A stretch of DNA of 64,000 nucleotides, taken from NCBI RefSeq assembly GCF_044772865.1, contig NZ_CP173029.1:868001-932000 (forward strand). Direction: 5' to 3'. Position 1 is the stretch's first letter. Every line of letters starts with the position of its first letter. The position numbers and the translations under genes are program-made. Source of the DNA: Algirhabdus cladophorae. GTDB taxonomy: Bacteria > Pseudomonadota > Alphaproteobacteria > Rhodobacterales > Rhodobacteraceae. The notes under the pieces were generated by a model. It saw only the letters and a list, made by a program, of their open reading frames with translations. It made no database searches and was not told the DNA's origin. This document shows, piece by piece, positions 16,438 through 24,859 of this stretch.

Positions 16438-16716
16438 TTAGACGTCGCTGACATAGTCACTGAGCAGCTTCTCGTTTTTAGCAGCTTCCAGACGTTCGAT
16501 GCGGTCGTCGCTGAGGCGTTCGTCAAACCGGTATTTCACAAAGTTCACAAGACCGGTGCAGAGCATCAAAACCCCGATACCCCAGAAACCTTTGGTCGAC
16601 AGCGGCACTTCTGTAGAGAGCCACAAAGACAATCCCAGCATGCCAAGGGCGATCAAGACGCCTGCAAGATTAAAGAGCATAATGAGTGTGTTGTCGGATT
16701 TTGTTACGTTTGTCAT
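16438..16716 (-). CDS. YiaA/YiaB-family two-helix inner-membrane protein
   Basis: 92 residues. Two hydrophobic helices (about residues 12-32 and 45-62) are connected by a short loop with G-F-W-G, followed by a charged cytoplasmic tail (RFDERLSDDRIERLEAAKNEK). This matches the YiaAB two-helix domain. It follows pspA by 37 bases on the same strand, in a unit headed by a TetR repressor, so a membrane-stress role is plausible. YiaA-type proteins have no defined biochemistry. Confidence 0.8.
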   Translation of the reverse strand: MTNVTKSDNTLIMLFNLAGVLIALGMLGLSLWLSTEVPLSTKGFWGIGVLMLCTGLVNFVKYRFDERLSDDRIERLEAAKNEKLLSDYVSDV

Positions 16717-16753
16717 TTGAATATTTCCTTTGATTTAAGTTCGGATTGCGATG

Positions 16754-17431
16754 CTATTTTTTCGATTTAAGCCGTTCGAGAACGGCTGAGGCCGTCACGC
16801 GTGTGGCGTCGCCGTAGCCTGCGTCGGCCATGCGATCGGTCAGGTTTGAGGCGTCCAGATCACCGTTGATATCGTCGAGGATCTGCGCCTGCTCGAACGG
16901 ATCATCCCGTTGTAGGACGCGCGCGATCATCTCTTGGGCCTCTTCAGCAGACGAATTGCTGTGAAGCGTTTGGCGCAGCTTGCTTTGCATCTTGGCCTCG
17001 GCGGTGACAGATTTTGCCTGTAACGCGCCTTGCTTGAGATCAATAATCCGTCGGTGACCTGCCTCAACCGAACTGCGCAGACGCATAACCTTGGCCTCTA
17101 GGCGGGACAGGGTTTCAGACCGAATGACGGCTTCGTTTTCCATGGTGGCCACGGCATTTGCGGCCTCCATCGCCATGGCGTCATTATTTGCATCCAAGGC
17201 CGCTTGGGCGCGGTTGGTCAGATCAATGATCCGCTTTTGCAGACCGTCATACTGGCGTTGTTCCGAGCGTTGACGCTGGATCAAAGCGGCCAGTGTGGTT
17301 TTGGCAGCGCGTAGGGCGGCCTCGGCTTCGCGGACCTTTTGGTCGATCAATTCAACTGCAAATGTATCGCGCAATTGATCATCAGCGCGGGCATTTGCGC
17401 CGATAACAAGTGTTCTTAATGTGCCAAACAT
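16754..17431 (-). CDS. pspA: PspA/IM30-family phage-shock protein
   Basis: 225-residue, almost entirely coiled-coil protein starting MFGTLRTLVIG, with an amphipathic N-terminal helix followed by heptad-rich helices through about residue 160. PspA/Vipp1 (ESCRT-III-like) proteins bind stressed inner membrane and keep up the proton gradient. Instead of the enterobacterial pspF/pspBC context, it lies between a tetR gene and a yiaA gene, with three copies of TGAAC-N3-GTTCA in its 5' region. Control by the adjacent repressor is therefore likely. Confidence 0.85.
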   Translation of the reverse strand: MFGTLRTLVIGANARADDQLRDTFAVELIDQKVREAEAALRAAKTTLAALIQRQRSEQRQYDGLQKRIIDLTNRAQAALDANNDAMAMEAANAVATMENEAVIRSETLSRLEAKVMRLRSSVEAGHRRIIDLKQGALQAKSVTAEAKMQSKLRQTLHSNSSAEEAQEMIARVLQRDDPFEQAQILDDINGDLDASNLTDRMADAGYGDATRVTASAVLERLKSKK

Positions 17432-17449
17432 GGCGTCCTCCTTAAAGTG

Positions 17450-17462
17450 TGAACATCGTTCA
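17450..17462. promoter_or_regulatory. TetR-family operator 1 upstream of pspA
   Basis: TGAAC-ATC-GTTCA, 19 bases before the pspA start. One of four copies of the same 13-bp inverted repeat around the tetR-pspA unit. Confidence 0.82.
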
Positions 17463-17483
17463 TGAATTCAATATGACCAAAAA

Positions 17484-17496
17484 TGAACGACGTTCA
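17484..17496. promoter_or_regulatory. TetR-family operator 2 upstream of pspA
   Basis: TGAAC-GAC-GTTCA, centre 34 bp from operator 1. Confidence 0.82.
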
Positions 17497-17506
17497 AGAA
17501 AATAAA

Positions 17507-17519
17507 TGAACAATGTTCA
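17507..17519. promoter_or_regulatory. TetR-family operator 3 upstream of pspA
   Basis: TGAAC-AAT-GTTCA, centre 23 bp from operator 2. Confidence 0.82.
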
Positions 17520-17576
17520 GGAAATACCAAAATGACACGACGTCACAATGGGTTAGCTACTAAATAGGCGGGGGAT

Positions 17577-18173
17577 TTAGGGGCGTGCCATGCCGCGTAG
17601 GACCATTTCGATCATGTTTTCCATGTCGCTACGGGGAATCGCCGAGATCCTTTGTTCCAACCCCAACAACACCATGCCATGTACCGAGGAAAACAGTGCG
17701 CGGGTCATAAGGTCGATATCGCGGTCGGGTTTGTCAGGATAGATTTGCCGCAAAGGCCCTGCGATATAGCCAAAGAGCCGCGCAAGTTCGGCCAGATACC
17801 ATTTGGGGACATTCATCTGGGTCGACATTTCCAGATCAAACAGTGTCCGCCATGCCCGGGTGTTGTCCGCGGCAAATTCCAAATAGGCCGTACCCATGAT
17901 GACCAGTTGATCAGCAGGGCTTGCGTTAGGACGTGCTTGAACGGCGCGGGCCACATCGCGGCCAAGACGCTGAAAGGTGCGCCCGTTGGTGGCCAGAACA
18001 ATATCGTTGAGATCGCCAAACACAGTATAGATCGCACCTACCGAGCAGCCCGCCTCAGTCGCCAGAGTGCGCGCCTTGAGCGCTGGCAGGCCGCCCTTGA
18101 TGATTGTGGCCTCGGCCAGATCAAGCAGTTTGATGCGCAGGTCTTCGCGGCGTTTGTCGGTTTTGCGGGCCAT
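17577..18173 (-). CDS. TetR-family repressor of the pspA-yiaA unit
   Basis: 198 residues. The N-terminal helix-turn-helix (about residues 8-58: KLLDLAEATIIKGGLPALKARTLATEAGCSVGAIYTVFGDL) is typical TetR, followed by an all-helical ligand/dimer domain resembling the TetR C-terminal domain with WHG motif (YLEFAADNTRAWRTLFDLEM). Its own start is preceded by TGAAC-GCT-GTTCA, and the next gene downstream, pspA, carries three more copies. This points to autoregulation plus control of pspA-yiaA. The inducing ligand is unknown. Confidence 0.9.
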   Translation of the reverse strand: MARKTDKRREDLRIKLLDLAEATIIKGGLPALKARTLATEAGCSVGAIYTVFGDLNDIVLATNGRTFQRLGRDVARAVQARPNASPADQLVIMGTAYLEFAADNTRAWRTLFDLEMSTQMNVPKWYLAELARLFGYIAGPLRQIYPDKPDRDIDLMTRALFSSVHGMVLLGLEQRISAIPRSDMENMIEMVLRGMARP

Positions 18174-18184
18174 GATGGTATCCT

Positions 18185-18197
18185 TGAACGCTGTTCA
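18185..18197. promoter_or_regulatory. TetR-family operator 4 upstream of tetR
   Basis: TGAAC-GCT-GTTCA within the longer palindrome CTTGAACGCTGTTCAAG, 12 bases before the tetR start. Autoregulatory site by position. Confidence 0.83.
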
Positions 18198-18221
18198 AGT
18201 TGTTTAGGCCATGACATGGCT

Positions 18222-19454
18222 TTAGTCCATCTTGATGGGGGAGCCGCCGGCAAAATTGTTGCCTTGCTGATAATCACAAGGTGCGTCTTGCATGTTCAAA
18301 TGCAGGCCCTCACCGGTAAAGGGATGGGCGCGGGCGAGGTCCTCGTCCAGGGTTATGCCTAAGCCGGAGGTTTGGCTCAGACGCACATGGCCGTCGTCTA
18401 CTTTAATTGCGCCTTTGATCAGATCGTTGTGGAACGGGGTCTCTATGGTTTCGGCCATTAGGATGTTTGGAATGGATGTGGCCAGATGCAGGTTTGCCGC
18501 CCATTCCACGGGGCCTGCGTAAAGATGTGGGGCAAGTTGAGCGTTATAAACCTCGGCCATGGCCGCGATTTTCTTGGTCTCCCAGAGGCCACCCGAGCGC
18601 CCCAGCGCCGGTTGCAGGATCCCAGCAGCCCCGGCGCGCAGGATTGGCGCAAATTCGGCCTTGGTGGTCAGGCGTTCGCCCGTGGCCACGGTCATAGAGG
18701 TGGCCGCTTGGACTTGGGCCATTGCGCCGACATTGTCCGGGGGAACCGGTTCCTCGAACCACAGTGGCATATAAGGTTCAATGGCTTGGGCCAGACGGAT
18801 CGCCCCGCCGGTGCTGAATTGCCCATGGGTGCCAAAGAGCAGATCGGCACGGTCGCCCACGGCTTCGCGGATCGCTTTGCAAAAGGCCACGGATTGGCTG
18901 ATGTCGCGCATGGCAGGCTGATGCCCGCCGCGCATTGTGTAGGGGCCGGCTGGGTCGAATTTAATGGCTGTATAGCCGCGATCAACGGCATCAATGGCCG
19001 ATTCTGCGGCCATATCCGGCGAGGACCAAAAAGCAGTTAGATCATGGTGCGGCAGGGGGTAGAGGTAGGTATAGCAGCGCACGGCTTCGTTCATCCGCCC
19101 GCCGATTAAGGCATAGACAGGCCTGTCGCGGTCCTTGCCAAGGATGTCCCAGCAGGCCATTTCCAGCCCCGAGAACGCCCCGATCACCGTCAGGTCAGGC
19201 CGTTGGGTAAAGCCCGAGGAATAGACGCGGCGGAACATCAATTCGATGTCTTCAGGGTTTTGGCCCATCATATGCCGCTCGAACACGTCGTTTATAACTG
19301 CTTCCATGGCTTTGGGGCCGATGGATGTTGCGTAGCATTCACCGATGCCTGTAATCCCAGTGTCCGTCGTGACTTTTACAAAGATCCAATATTGCCCGCC
19401 CCAGCCCGGTGCCGGAGGGGCGGTTGTGATAATCTCGAGGGATTGGAGCTGCAT
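18222..19454 (-). CDS. Enolase-superfamily sugar-acid dehydratase or cycloisomerase (mandelate racemase/MLE type)
   Basis: 410 residues. An N-terminal capping domain (about 1-120) and a C-terminal TIM barrel are visible. Barrel motifs include AIKFDPAGP, LLFGTHGQF, WFEEPVPPDN, VATGERLTT and LAPHLYAGPVEW, holding the acidic metal ligands (Glu in FEEP and GER) and candidate acid/base His residues. This pattern fits acid-sugar dehydratases such as galactonate or gluconate dehydratases, but the substrate is not readable from sequence. An NAD-type alcohol dehydrogenase precedes it on the same strand, which suggests a small sugar- or polyol-oxidising unit. Confidence 0.78.
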   Translation of the reverse strand: MQLQSLEIITTAPPAPGWGGQYWIFVKVTTDTGITGIGECYATSIGPKAMEAVINDVFERHMMGQNPEDIELMFRRVYSSGFTQRPDLTVIGAFSGLEMACWDILGKDRDRPVYALIGGRMNEAVRCYTYLYPLPHHDLTAFWSSPDMAAESAIDAVDRGYTAIKFDPAGPYTMRGGHQPAMRDISQSVAFCKAIREAVGDRADLLFGTHGQFSTGGAIRLAQAIEPYMPLWFEEPVPPDNVGAMAQVQAATSMTVATGERLTTKAEFAPILRAGAAGILQPALGRSGGLWETKKIAAMAEVYNAQLAPHLYAGPVEWAANLHLATSIPNILMAETIETPFHNDLIKGAIKVDDGHVRLSQTSGLGITLDEDLARAHPFTGEGLHLNMQDAPCDYQQGNNFAGGSPIKMD

Positions 19455-19512
19455 GGTCGGGCCTTTCGCGAGGAGGTGCGGTCAGGATGTGAGTATTTTG
19501 GGAAAAAAGAAA

Positions 19513-20607
19513 CTAATCGTTGTGATCAAAAAGGATGACATTGCGCTTGGCTGATCCGGTTTTGGTGTCCTCGATAGCCTCATTGATTTGCTCCAATGTC
19601 CAGCGGCCCGAGATCAGTTCGTCCAGTTTCAAGCGCCCTTGGCGATAGAGGTCGACCATCCAAGGGATGTCGCGTTGGATCACCACGTCGCCCATTTTCG
19701 AGCCGATCATACCTTGGCCGTAGGCGGCAAAAGTGGCTGGATCGTAATCCACGGTTTGGCCCACATGGGGCATGCCGACCATGATCAGTTTGCCGCCTTT
19801 CCCAAGGTAATTGGGGGCAGCTGCGTAGGCAGGGGTGGCGCCTACGGTGACTAGGACTGCATCAGCACCCCGGCCCATAATCGCAATGGCATCATTCCAC
19901 GGGCTGGCGCTGGTGCCCAGTACTGTGTCCGTCGCGCCAAAATTGCGGGCGATGTCCAGTTTTTCAGGCGTCATGTCTACGGCGACGATACGGCGGGCGC
20001 CTGCGATCCGCGCCCCTTGGATGGCATTGAGACCGACACCGCCTGCACCGATGACCACAACGTCCTGACCTGCTGTAATTTTCGCGGCATTGACCACAGC
20101 GCCGATGCCGGTGATCACCCCGCAGGCGATCAAACTGGCGGCGTCTTTAGGGATGTCGCTGGCTATCTTGACCACTTGACTGGCCTCAACCACGACTTTT
20201 TCAGCAAAAGCCCCGCAGGCCATAGCTTGGTGTAGTTTGCTGCCATCGACCATCGACAGCGGGCCCAGATCGCCATCAAAGGGCGTGTCACAAGCCACGG
20301 GTGTGCCCGAGGCGCAGGATGGGCAGGATCCGCAGGCACGGATCAACGTGACCACGACGCTATCGCCTAGGGAAAGGCCCTTGGCCTGTGGGCCTAGCTG
20401 GGTGATGCGTCCTGCAGCCTCGTGGCCGTAGACAGCGGGCAGGGATCCACCCCAACCGCCAGAGGCAAAAGAGATATCGGAATGGCAGATTGCGACGGCA
20501 TCCAAAGTCACTTCAATCTCGGATCCGGCAGGGGCGCGCAGATCGACGTCTTCTATAGACAATGGGGCACCAAATTCATGGCAGACGGCGGCTTTTATTG
20601 TGGGCAT
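19513..20607 (-). CDS. Zinc-dependent alcohol dehydrogenase (MDR superfamily)
   Basis: 364 residues with the start at MPTIKAAV, preceded by AGGTG; an upstream in-frame extension of 21 residues is not family-like. Catalytic zinc ligands are in ICHSD and GHEAAG, and the structural-zinc lobe has CGSCPSCASGTPVAC. The NAD-binding motif is GAGGVGLNAIQGA. It belongs to the class III-like/aryl-alcohol dehydrogenase branch of medium-chain dehydrogenases. The substrate is unknown; the downstream enolase-superfamily gene suggests a role in sugar or alcohol catabolism. Confidence 0.85.
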   Translation of the reverse strand: MPTIKAAVCHEFGAPLSIEDVDLRAPAGSEIEVTLDAVAICHSDISFASGGWGGSLPAVYGHEAAGRITQLGPQAKGLSLGDSVVVTLIRACGSCPSCASGTPVACDTPFDGDLGPLSMVDGSKLHQAMACGAFAEKVVVEASQVVKIASDIPKDAASLIACGVITGIGAVVNAAKITAGQDVVVIGAGGVGLNAIQGARIAGARRIVAVDMTPEKLDIARNFGATDTVLGTSASPWNDAIAIMGRGADAVLVTVGATPAYAAAPNYLGKGGKLIMVGMPHVGQTVDYDPATFAAYGQGMIGSKMGDVVIQRDIPWMVDLYRQGRLKLDELISGRWTLEQINEAIEDTKTGSAKRNVILFDHND

Positions 20608-20691
20608 TTGGCACCTATTGAAACTGTTGTTGACCATTGGTGTGCAGGCAAGGGCAGGGACGCTGTTCAAATTGCGACCTTTGCTGACGGT

Positions 20692-21903
20692 TTATGCGCT
20701 CTTCCCTCGGGTCACAAAGACAATCAAGCAGACCACCATCAACAGGGCCGACAAACCAAAGGCTGCGCCGGGCAAATAGAAATTTCCGGGTTGTGTGAAG
20801 ATATAAAAGATTTGCGTCATCACGAGGGGTGACAGGATCATGGCTACGGATTTTGTTGAGGCTATGACGCCTTGCAACTCGCCTTGTTGGTTGTCGTCGG
20901 CTTTGCGCGAGAGCATGCCTTGCAAAGCAGGCGTAACAACAGCACCAAGGGCCGTGATCGGTGTGAACAGCAAAACGGCCAGTCCATTGTCCAACATGGT
21001 CAGCACCAAGAACGCCAGAAAGTTAAAGCAAAACCCATAGGTGATCGTGCGGCGCATGCCAAATTTCGGGATGATCCAGCGGATCAAAAAACCTTGGACC
21101 AGCGCCATGGATATCCCAAAGGAGGCCAGTGAAATGCCCACCATGGCAGGTTCCCAACCGAGCCGCTCTTGGGTGAAGTAGGCCCATGTGGCGGGATAGA
21201 CGATAAAGGCAAATTCATAGATCAGCACCAACAGCAAGAGCCTGCCAACGCCGCTGAGCTTTGACAGGGCTTTGAAGGATCCAAAAGGATTGGCGCGGCC
21301 CCATGTGAACGGTCGACGAATGCGGTCTGTGACGGTTTCAGGCAAGACAAAGTAGCCAAAGATCAGGTTCAAAGTCGCCAAACCGGCCGCGGCGTAAAAC
21401 GGGGCGCGGTGTCCAAACTCGGCCAAAAGCCCGCCGATCATCGGGCCAAACACAAAGCCTGCCCCGAAGGCCGCCCCCACGAGGCCAAAGTTTTGCGCCT
21501 TTTTGTCAGGCGGCGAGATATCAGCGATGTATGCTGCAGCTGTGGCTTGGGTTGCGGCGGTGATGCCGCCGACAATGCGTGCAGCCAGCAGTAGCCACAT
21601 GGTGCCCGCCACGGCCATAACCACATAGTCCACGGCCATTACCAAAAGTGAGATCAGCAAGATGGGTCTGCGTCCGTAGCGATCCGATAGAGACCCCAGA
21701 AAGGGGCCAAAAAGGAACTGCATTACAGCAAATACAGTGGCCAAAATCCCGCCCCACAAGGCCGCATCCGAGATACCGCCGCCGTCGATGTCGCGTATCA
21801 AATCCGGCATCACCGGCAAAATCAGCCCGATCCCCATGGCATCAAGGGTCAGCGTGGCGAGGATAAAGATAAAAGGCAGACGCGATTGCGGGGCTGTGGT
21901 CAT
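20692..21903 (-). CDS. MFS transporter, TetA/multidrug-efflux-like (12 TM)
   Basis: 403 residues with twelve hydrophobic segments. It has the MFS motif A loop GSLSDRYGRRPILL between TM2 and TM3, and motif-C-like GFVFGPMIGGLL in TM5, the mark of drug/H+ antiporters. The start MTTAPQSRLPFIFILATL runs straight into TM1. It lies 81 bases after pcaB on the same strand, so it could be the last gene of the pob-pca unit and export or import an aromatic acid. The TetA-like sequence class more usually indicates efflux; the substrate is not determinable. Confidence 0.82.
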   Translation of the reverse strand: MTTAPQSRLPFIFILATLTLDAMGIGLILPVMPDLIRDIDGGGISDAALWGGILATVFAVMQFLFGPFLGSLSDRYGRRPILLISLLVMAVDYVVMAVAGTMWLLLAARIVGGITAATQATAAAYIADISPPDKKAQNFGLVGAAFGAGFVFGPMIGGLLAEFGHRAPFYAAAGLATLNLIFGYFVLPETVTDRIRRPFTWGRANPFGSFKALSKLSGVGRLLLLVLIYEFAFIVYPATWAYFTQERLGWEPAMVGISLASFGISMALVQGFLIRWIIPKFGMRRTITYGFCFNFLAFLVLTMLDNGLAVLLFTPITALGAVVTPALQGMLSRKADDNQQGELQGVIASTKSVAMILSPLVMTQIFYIFTQPGNFYLPGAAFGLSALLMVVCLIVFVTRGKSA

Positions 21904-21984
21904 AAAGGATCCTGAGAGGTAAAATGACCTCGGCTGGTGTAACGCCTAGCAAGCAAATCCTGCATCGAAAAGCCCAAAGACCGA

Positions 21985-23322
21985 TTAGCTGTTCGAAAGT
22001 GACAGGGCGGCGGCGGCGAACCGTTTGGCGTCCAAGGCACTGTTGCCCCATGTTGAGTGCGGCTGAAAAGCGGTGGCCAGATCCAAATCCGGCCATGTGC
22101 TTGCGGCCAATTCGGCAAGCGGGATCGCCTCGGCTATGCTGCGTTGGCACAGGGTTTTGACGGCCTCTTGGGCCTCAGGACGACGCATGGATTTGGCCAA
22201 AAGGAAGGTCAGGGATTCTGCATAAATCAGGCCCAAACCATTCTCTAGATTAGCGCGCATTGCTTGCGGCATGGGCTGCAGACCTGTGATCAAATCGAGG
22301 GCCTGCTTGAGGGCTGTGCCCGTGCCAAGACACATTTGCGGCAGGCTCATCCATTCGGCCATCCATGCACTGCCATCGCGGGCTTGCCCATGCACGGCGC
22401 TGGATTGCATCACGTGGTTCAACCCGTTCACATGGGATGCGATCGCTTGTAACTGGGCAGGGACCACTGGGTTTTGTTTTTGCGGCATGGTCGAAGAACT
22501 GCCAGCGGTGCCCATGATCAGCTCACCGATACCAGATTGGGTCATGCGGTCGATGTCGCGCGCCAATTTGGCAAGGGCTGCAGTGGTTTGCGTCATCCAA
22601 GCCGCCAAGCTGGTCACGCCAAAGCGATTGCTGTGCCATGTTTGTTCTGGGTCGCTCAGGCCCAGTCCTTCGGCCAGATCACGGCGCACTTCCGGGCCTT
22701 TGGGGCCCATGGCAGACAATGTGCCTGCGGCCCCTGACAAAGAGACCTGCTGGACCTGTGCGCGTACGGCGGGCAGGGCCTCTAACGCTTGGATCAATGG
22801 CGCGCCCCATGTCGCGACAACAGCACCAAAGGTCGTGGGGGTCGCGTTTTGACCCCAAGTGCGCGCGGCCATGGGCAGCTCGGCGTGGGTGTTGGCCAAT
22901 TGACCCAAAGCTGCAATCACCGACTGCAGACGGGTTTCGTAAATGCCCAAAACTTGGCGCAGGCGTAGGGCAAGGCCGGTGTCCACAATGTCCTGCGAGG
23001 TGGCCCCAAAATGTACAAATTGGGCGTGTTCCGGTGCTTCCATGGCTTTGCGGAACGCGGCAACCAGCGCAGGGATCATCACACCGGATTTTCCCGTCCC
23101 TTCGGCGAGGCCTGCAGGATCCAGCGGGATCTCCAATGAAGCGCGATGGATCGCGGCAGCCGAGATTTGCGGGATCACACCAAGTTTGCCTTGGGCCTTG
23201 GCCAAAGCCCCTTCGACCAATACCAAGGCGCGAATTTCGGCGCTGTCGGTGAACAAAGGCCCCACTTCCTTGTCGCCAAAAAGCTGGGCATAAAGCGCGC
23301 TGTCGTAGACCGAACCCGCCAT
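21985..23322 (-). CDS. pcaB: 3-Carboxy-cis,cis-muconate cycloisomerase
   Basis: 445-residue member of the fumarase/aspartase superfamily. It lactonises 3-carboxy-cis,cis-muconate in the protocatechuate branch of the beta-ketoadipate pathway. The superfamily signature loop GTAGSSSTMPQKQNPV is clear, with HFGATSQDIVDT upstream. Last pca gene of the operon; its start overlaps the stop of the BKACE gene by one base. Confidence 0.94.
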   Translation of the reverse strand: MAGSVYDSALYAQLFGDKEVGPLFTDSAEIRALVLVEGALAKAQGKLGVIPQISAAAIHRASLEIPLDPAGLAEGTGKSGVMIPALVAAFRKAMEAPEHAQFVHFGATSQDIVDTGLALRLRQVLGIYETRLQSVIAALGQLANTHAELPMAARTWGQNATPTTFGAVVATWGAPLIQALEALPAVRAQVQQVSLSGAAGTLSAMGPKGPEVRRDLAEGLGLSDPEQTWHSNRFGVTSLAAWMTQTTAALAKLARDIDRMTQSGIGELIMGTAGSSSTMPQKQNPVVPAQLQAIASHVNGLNHVMQSSAVHGQARDGSAWMAEWMSLPQMCLGTGTALKQALDLITGLQPMPQAMRANLENGLGLIYAESLTFLLAKSMRRPEAQEAVKTLCQRSIAEAIPLAELAASTWPDLDLATAFQPHSTWGNSALDAKRFAAAALSLSNS

Positions 23323-24149
23323 CAGGCCGCTAGGCCCAGCAGATCACGGGCCTGTTGCCATGTGGCCACGGGACGCTCGTATTTTTCGCAAATTGCCACG
23401 GTTCTTTCCACGAGGGCAGCGTTGGAGGGTGCAAGGGTTTGTTTATCCAGACGGATGTTGTCCTCAAGCCCCGTGCGGGTGTGACCGCCTGCGGCAATCG
23501 CCCATTCATTCACTGTGGCTTGGGTCGCGCCGATGCCTGCCGCGCACCATTGGGCGTCTGGCGCTCGGCTGCGCATCGTCTCGACATAAAAGTCAAACAC
23601 GGCCTTGTCTGCAGGCATCGCGTTTTTCACGCCCATCACAAACTGGATATAGGGTGGGGCCTTGAGGCGACCGTCTTTGGCCATGTTCAGGGCCTGCAAA
23701 ATATGCGATAAATCAAAGGCTTCTACCTCGGGTTTGACGTCGTATTTGAGCATTTCTTCGGCCAGCCACGCGACCAGATCGGGGCTGTTTTCGTAGACCC
23801 GCGTGGGGAAGTTGTTCGAGCCAACCGACAGCGATGCCATATCTGGCCGCAGTGACAACATCCCACCGCGCTCACGCCCTGCGCCAGATCTGCCGCCAGT
23901 GGACAATTGCACGATCATGCCCGGGCAATGGCTGCGCAATCCTTCAAGCAAGGCGGCAAACCGTTCCGGATCTGCCGTTGGTGTTTCGTCATCGTTGCGC
24001 ACGTGGCAATGGGCAATACTGGCGCCTGCCTCAAAGGCGGCGTGTGTGCTTTCGATCTGTTCCGTTACAGTTGTGGGCACGGCTGGATTGTCGGATTTTC
24101 GAGGAACCGATCCGGTGATGGCGACGCAGATGATACAAGGTTTTGTCAT
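23322..24149 (-). CDS. BKACE-family beta-keto acid cleavage enzyme (DUF849)
   Basis: 275-residue TIM-barrel Zn enzyme of the family first known from 3-keto-5-aminohexanoate cleavage. It has the metal-binding pair His47/His49 (AHCHVR) and the Arg225, Glu229, Asp230 cluster (RTGLEDN), matching the active-site spacing of Kce. The family condenses a beta-keto acid with acetyl-CoA and splits it to acetoacetate plus an acyl-CoA. Placed between pcaB and the hydrolase/pcaGH genes with overlapping ends, it could act on 3-oxoadipate (giving succinyl-CoA plus acetoacetate), because no pcaIJ or pcaF is present here. The substrate is inference. Confidence 0.88.
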   Translation of the reverse strand: MTKPCIICVAITGSVPRKSDNPAVPTTVTEQIESTHAAFEAGASIAHCHVRNDDETPTADPERFAALLEGLRSHCPGMIVQLSTGGRSGAGRERGGMLSLRPDMASLSVGSNNFPTRVYENSPDLVAWLAEEMLKYDVKPEVEAFDLSHILQALNMAKDGRLKAPPYIQFVMGVKNAMPADKAVFDFYVETMRSRAPDAQWCAAGIGATQATVNEWAIAAGGHTRTGLEDNIRLDKQTLAPSNAALVERTVAICEKYERPVATWQQARDLLGLAA

Positions 24150-24859
24150 AGGGTTCCTGCAATTTGGCTAAGGATTTTGGTTAGACCGGCGGGGTCTGCA
24201 TAAAAGGGCGAATGGCTGGTGGGCATGTCGAACACATGATCTTGGCGAAACGCTTGGGCCATGGTGGTTTGATATTCAGGCGGAATGGTTTGGTCATTGG
24301 AACAGCGGATGTAGAATTGCGCCAGATCTGCCGAAGCGGCGGTGACTGTCATGGCCGTTTCTTGCGGCAAAATAGGTTGCGGGCACAGCTGCGCAATCGC
24401 GCGTTCGGCGTCTTTGGCAGGGCAATCGTGGTAAAAGCGTTCAAAGGCTTTGTCTGGATCCACCACAAAACTCTGCCGATCGTCTGAAACAATCACTGCA
24501 TCCAGCAAAGGTTGGCGCGGCGCGCGTCTGCGGTTGTCGGCCAGTGATACGCCCGAGTTAGGCGTGTAGGCGCATAAATACACCAAGGCTGTGATGTTTG
24601 CGTTGTCGAGTTCTGCAGCTTTGGTGATGGGATAGCCGCCCATGGAATGACCCACCAGAATAGTCGGGCCAGAGGTGGCGGCCAAAATGGCCTGTGCATA
24701 GCTGTTGAGGGTCACATCACTGACGGGCGTCTGATCCGCCCCATGTGACGGCAGATCAATCGCCGTGGCCGTATGGCCCTGATCGCGCAAGGCGGGCAGG
24801 ACGTGCTCCCAACACCATGCGCCATGACACGAGCCGTGGATCAGCAGAAAATGCGCCAT
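24146..24859 (-). CDS. Alpha/beta hydrolase within the pca operon
   Basis: 237 residues, beginning MAHFLLIHGSCHGAWCW (oxyanion-hole HGxxxGxWxW). The nucleophile elbow is GHSMGG, and the catalytic His near the end is in PTSHSPFYADP. This is the EstC/methylesterase-like branch, distinct from PcaD. It overlaps pcaG and the BKACE gene and is therefore co-translated with the pathway. It may hydrolyse an ester of an aromatic acid or serve as a second lactonase; neither can be proven. Confidence 0.82.
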   Translation of the reverse strand: MAHFLLIHGSCHGAWCWEHVLPALRDQGHTATAIDLPSHGADQTPVSDVTLNSYAQAILAATSGPTILVGHSMGGYPITKAAELDNANITALVYLCAYTPNSGVSLADNRRRAPRQPLLDAVIVSDDRQSFVVDPDKAFERFYHDCPAKDAERAIAQLCPQPILPQETAMTVTAASADLAQFYIRCSNDQTIPPEYQTTMAQAFRQDHVFDMPTSHSPFYADPAGLTKILSQIAGTL

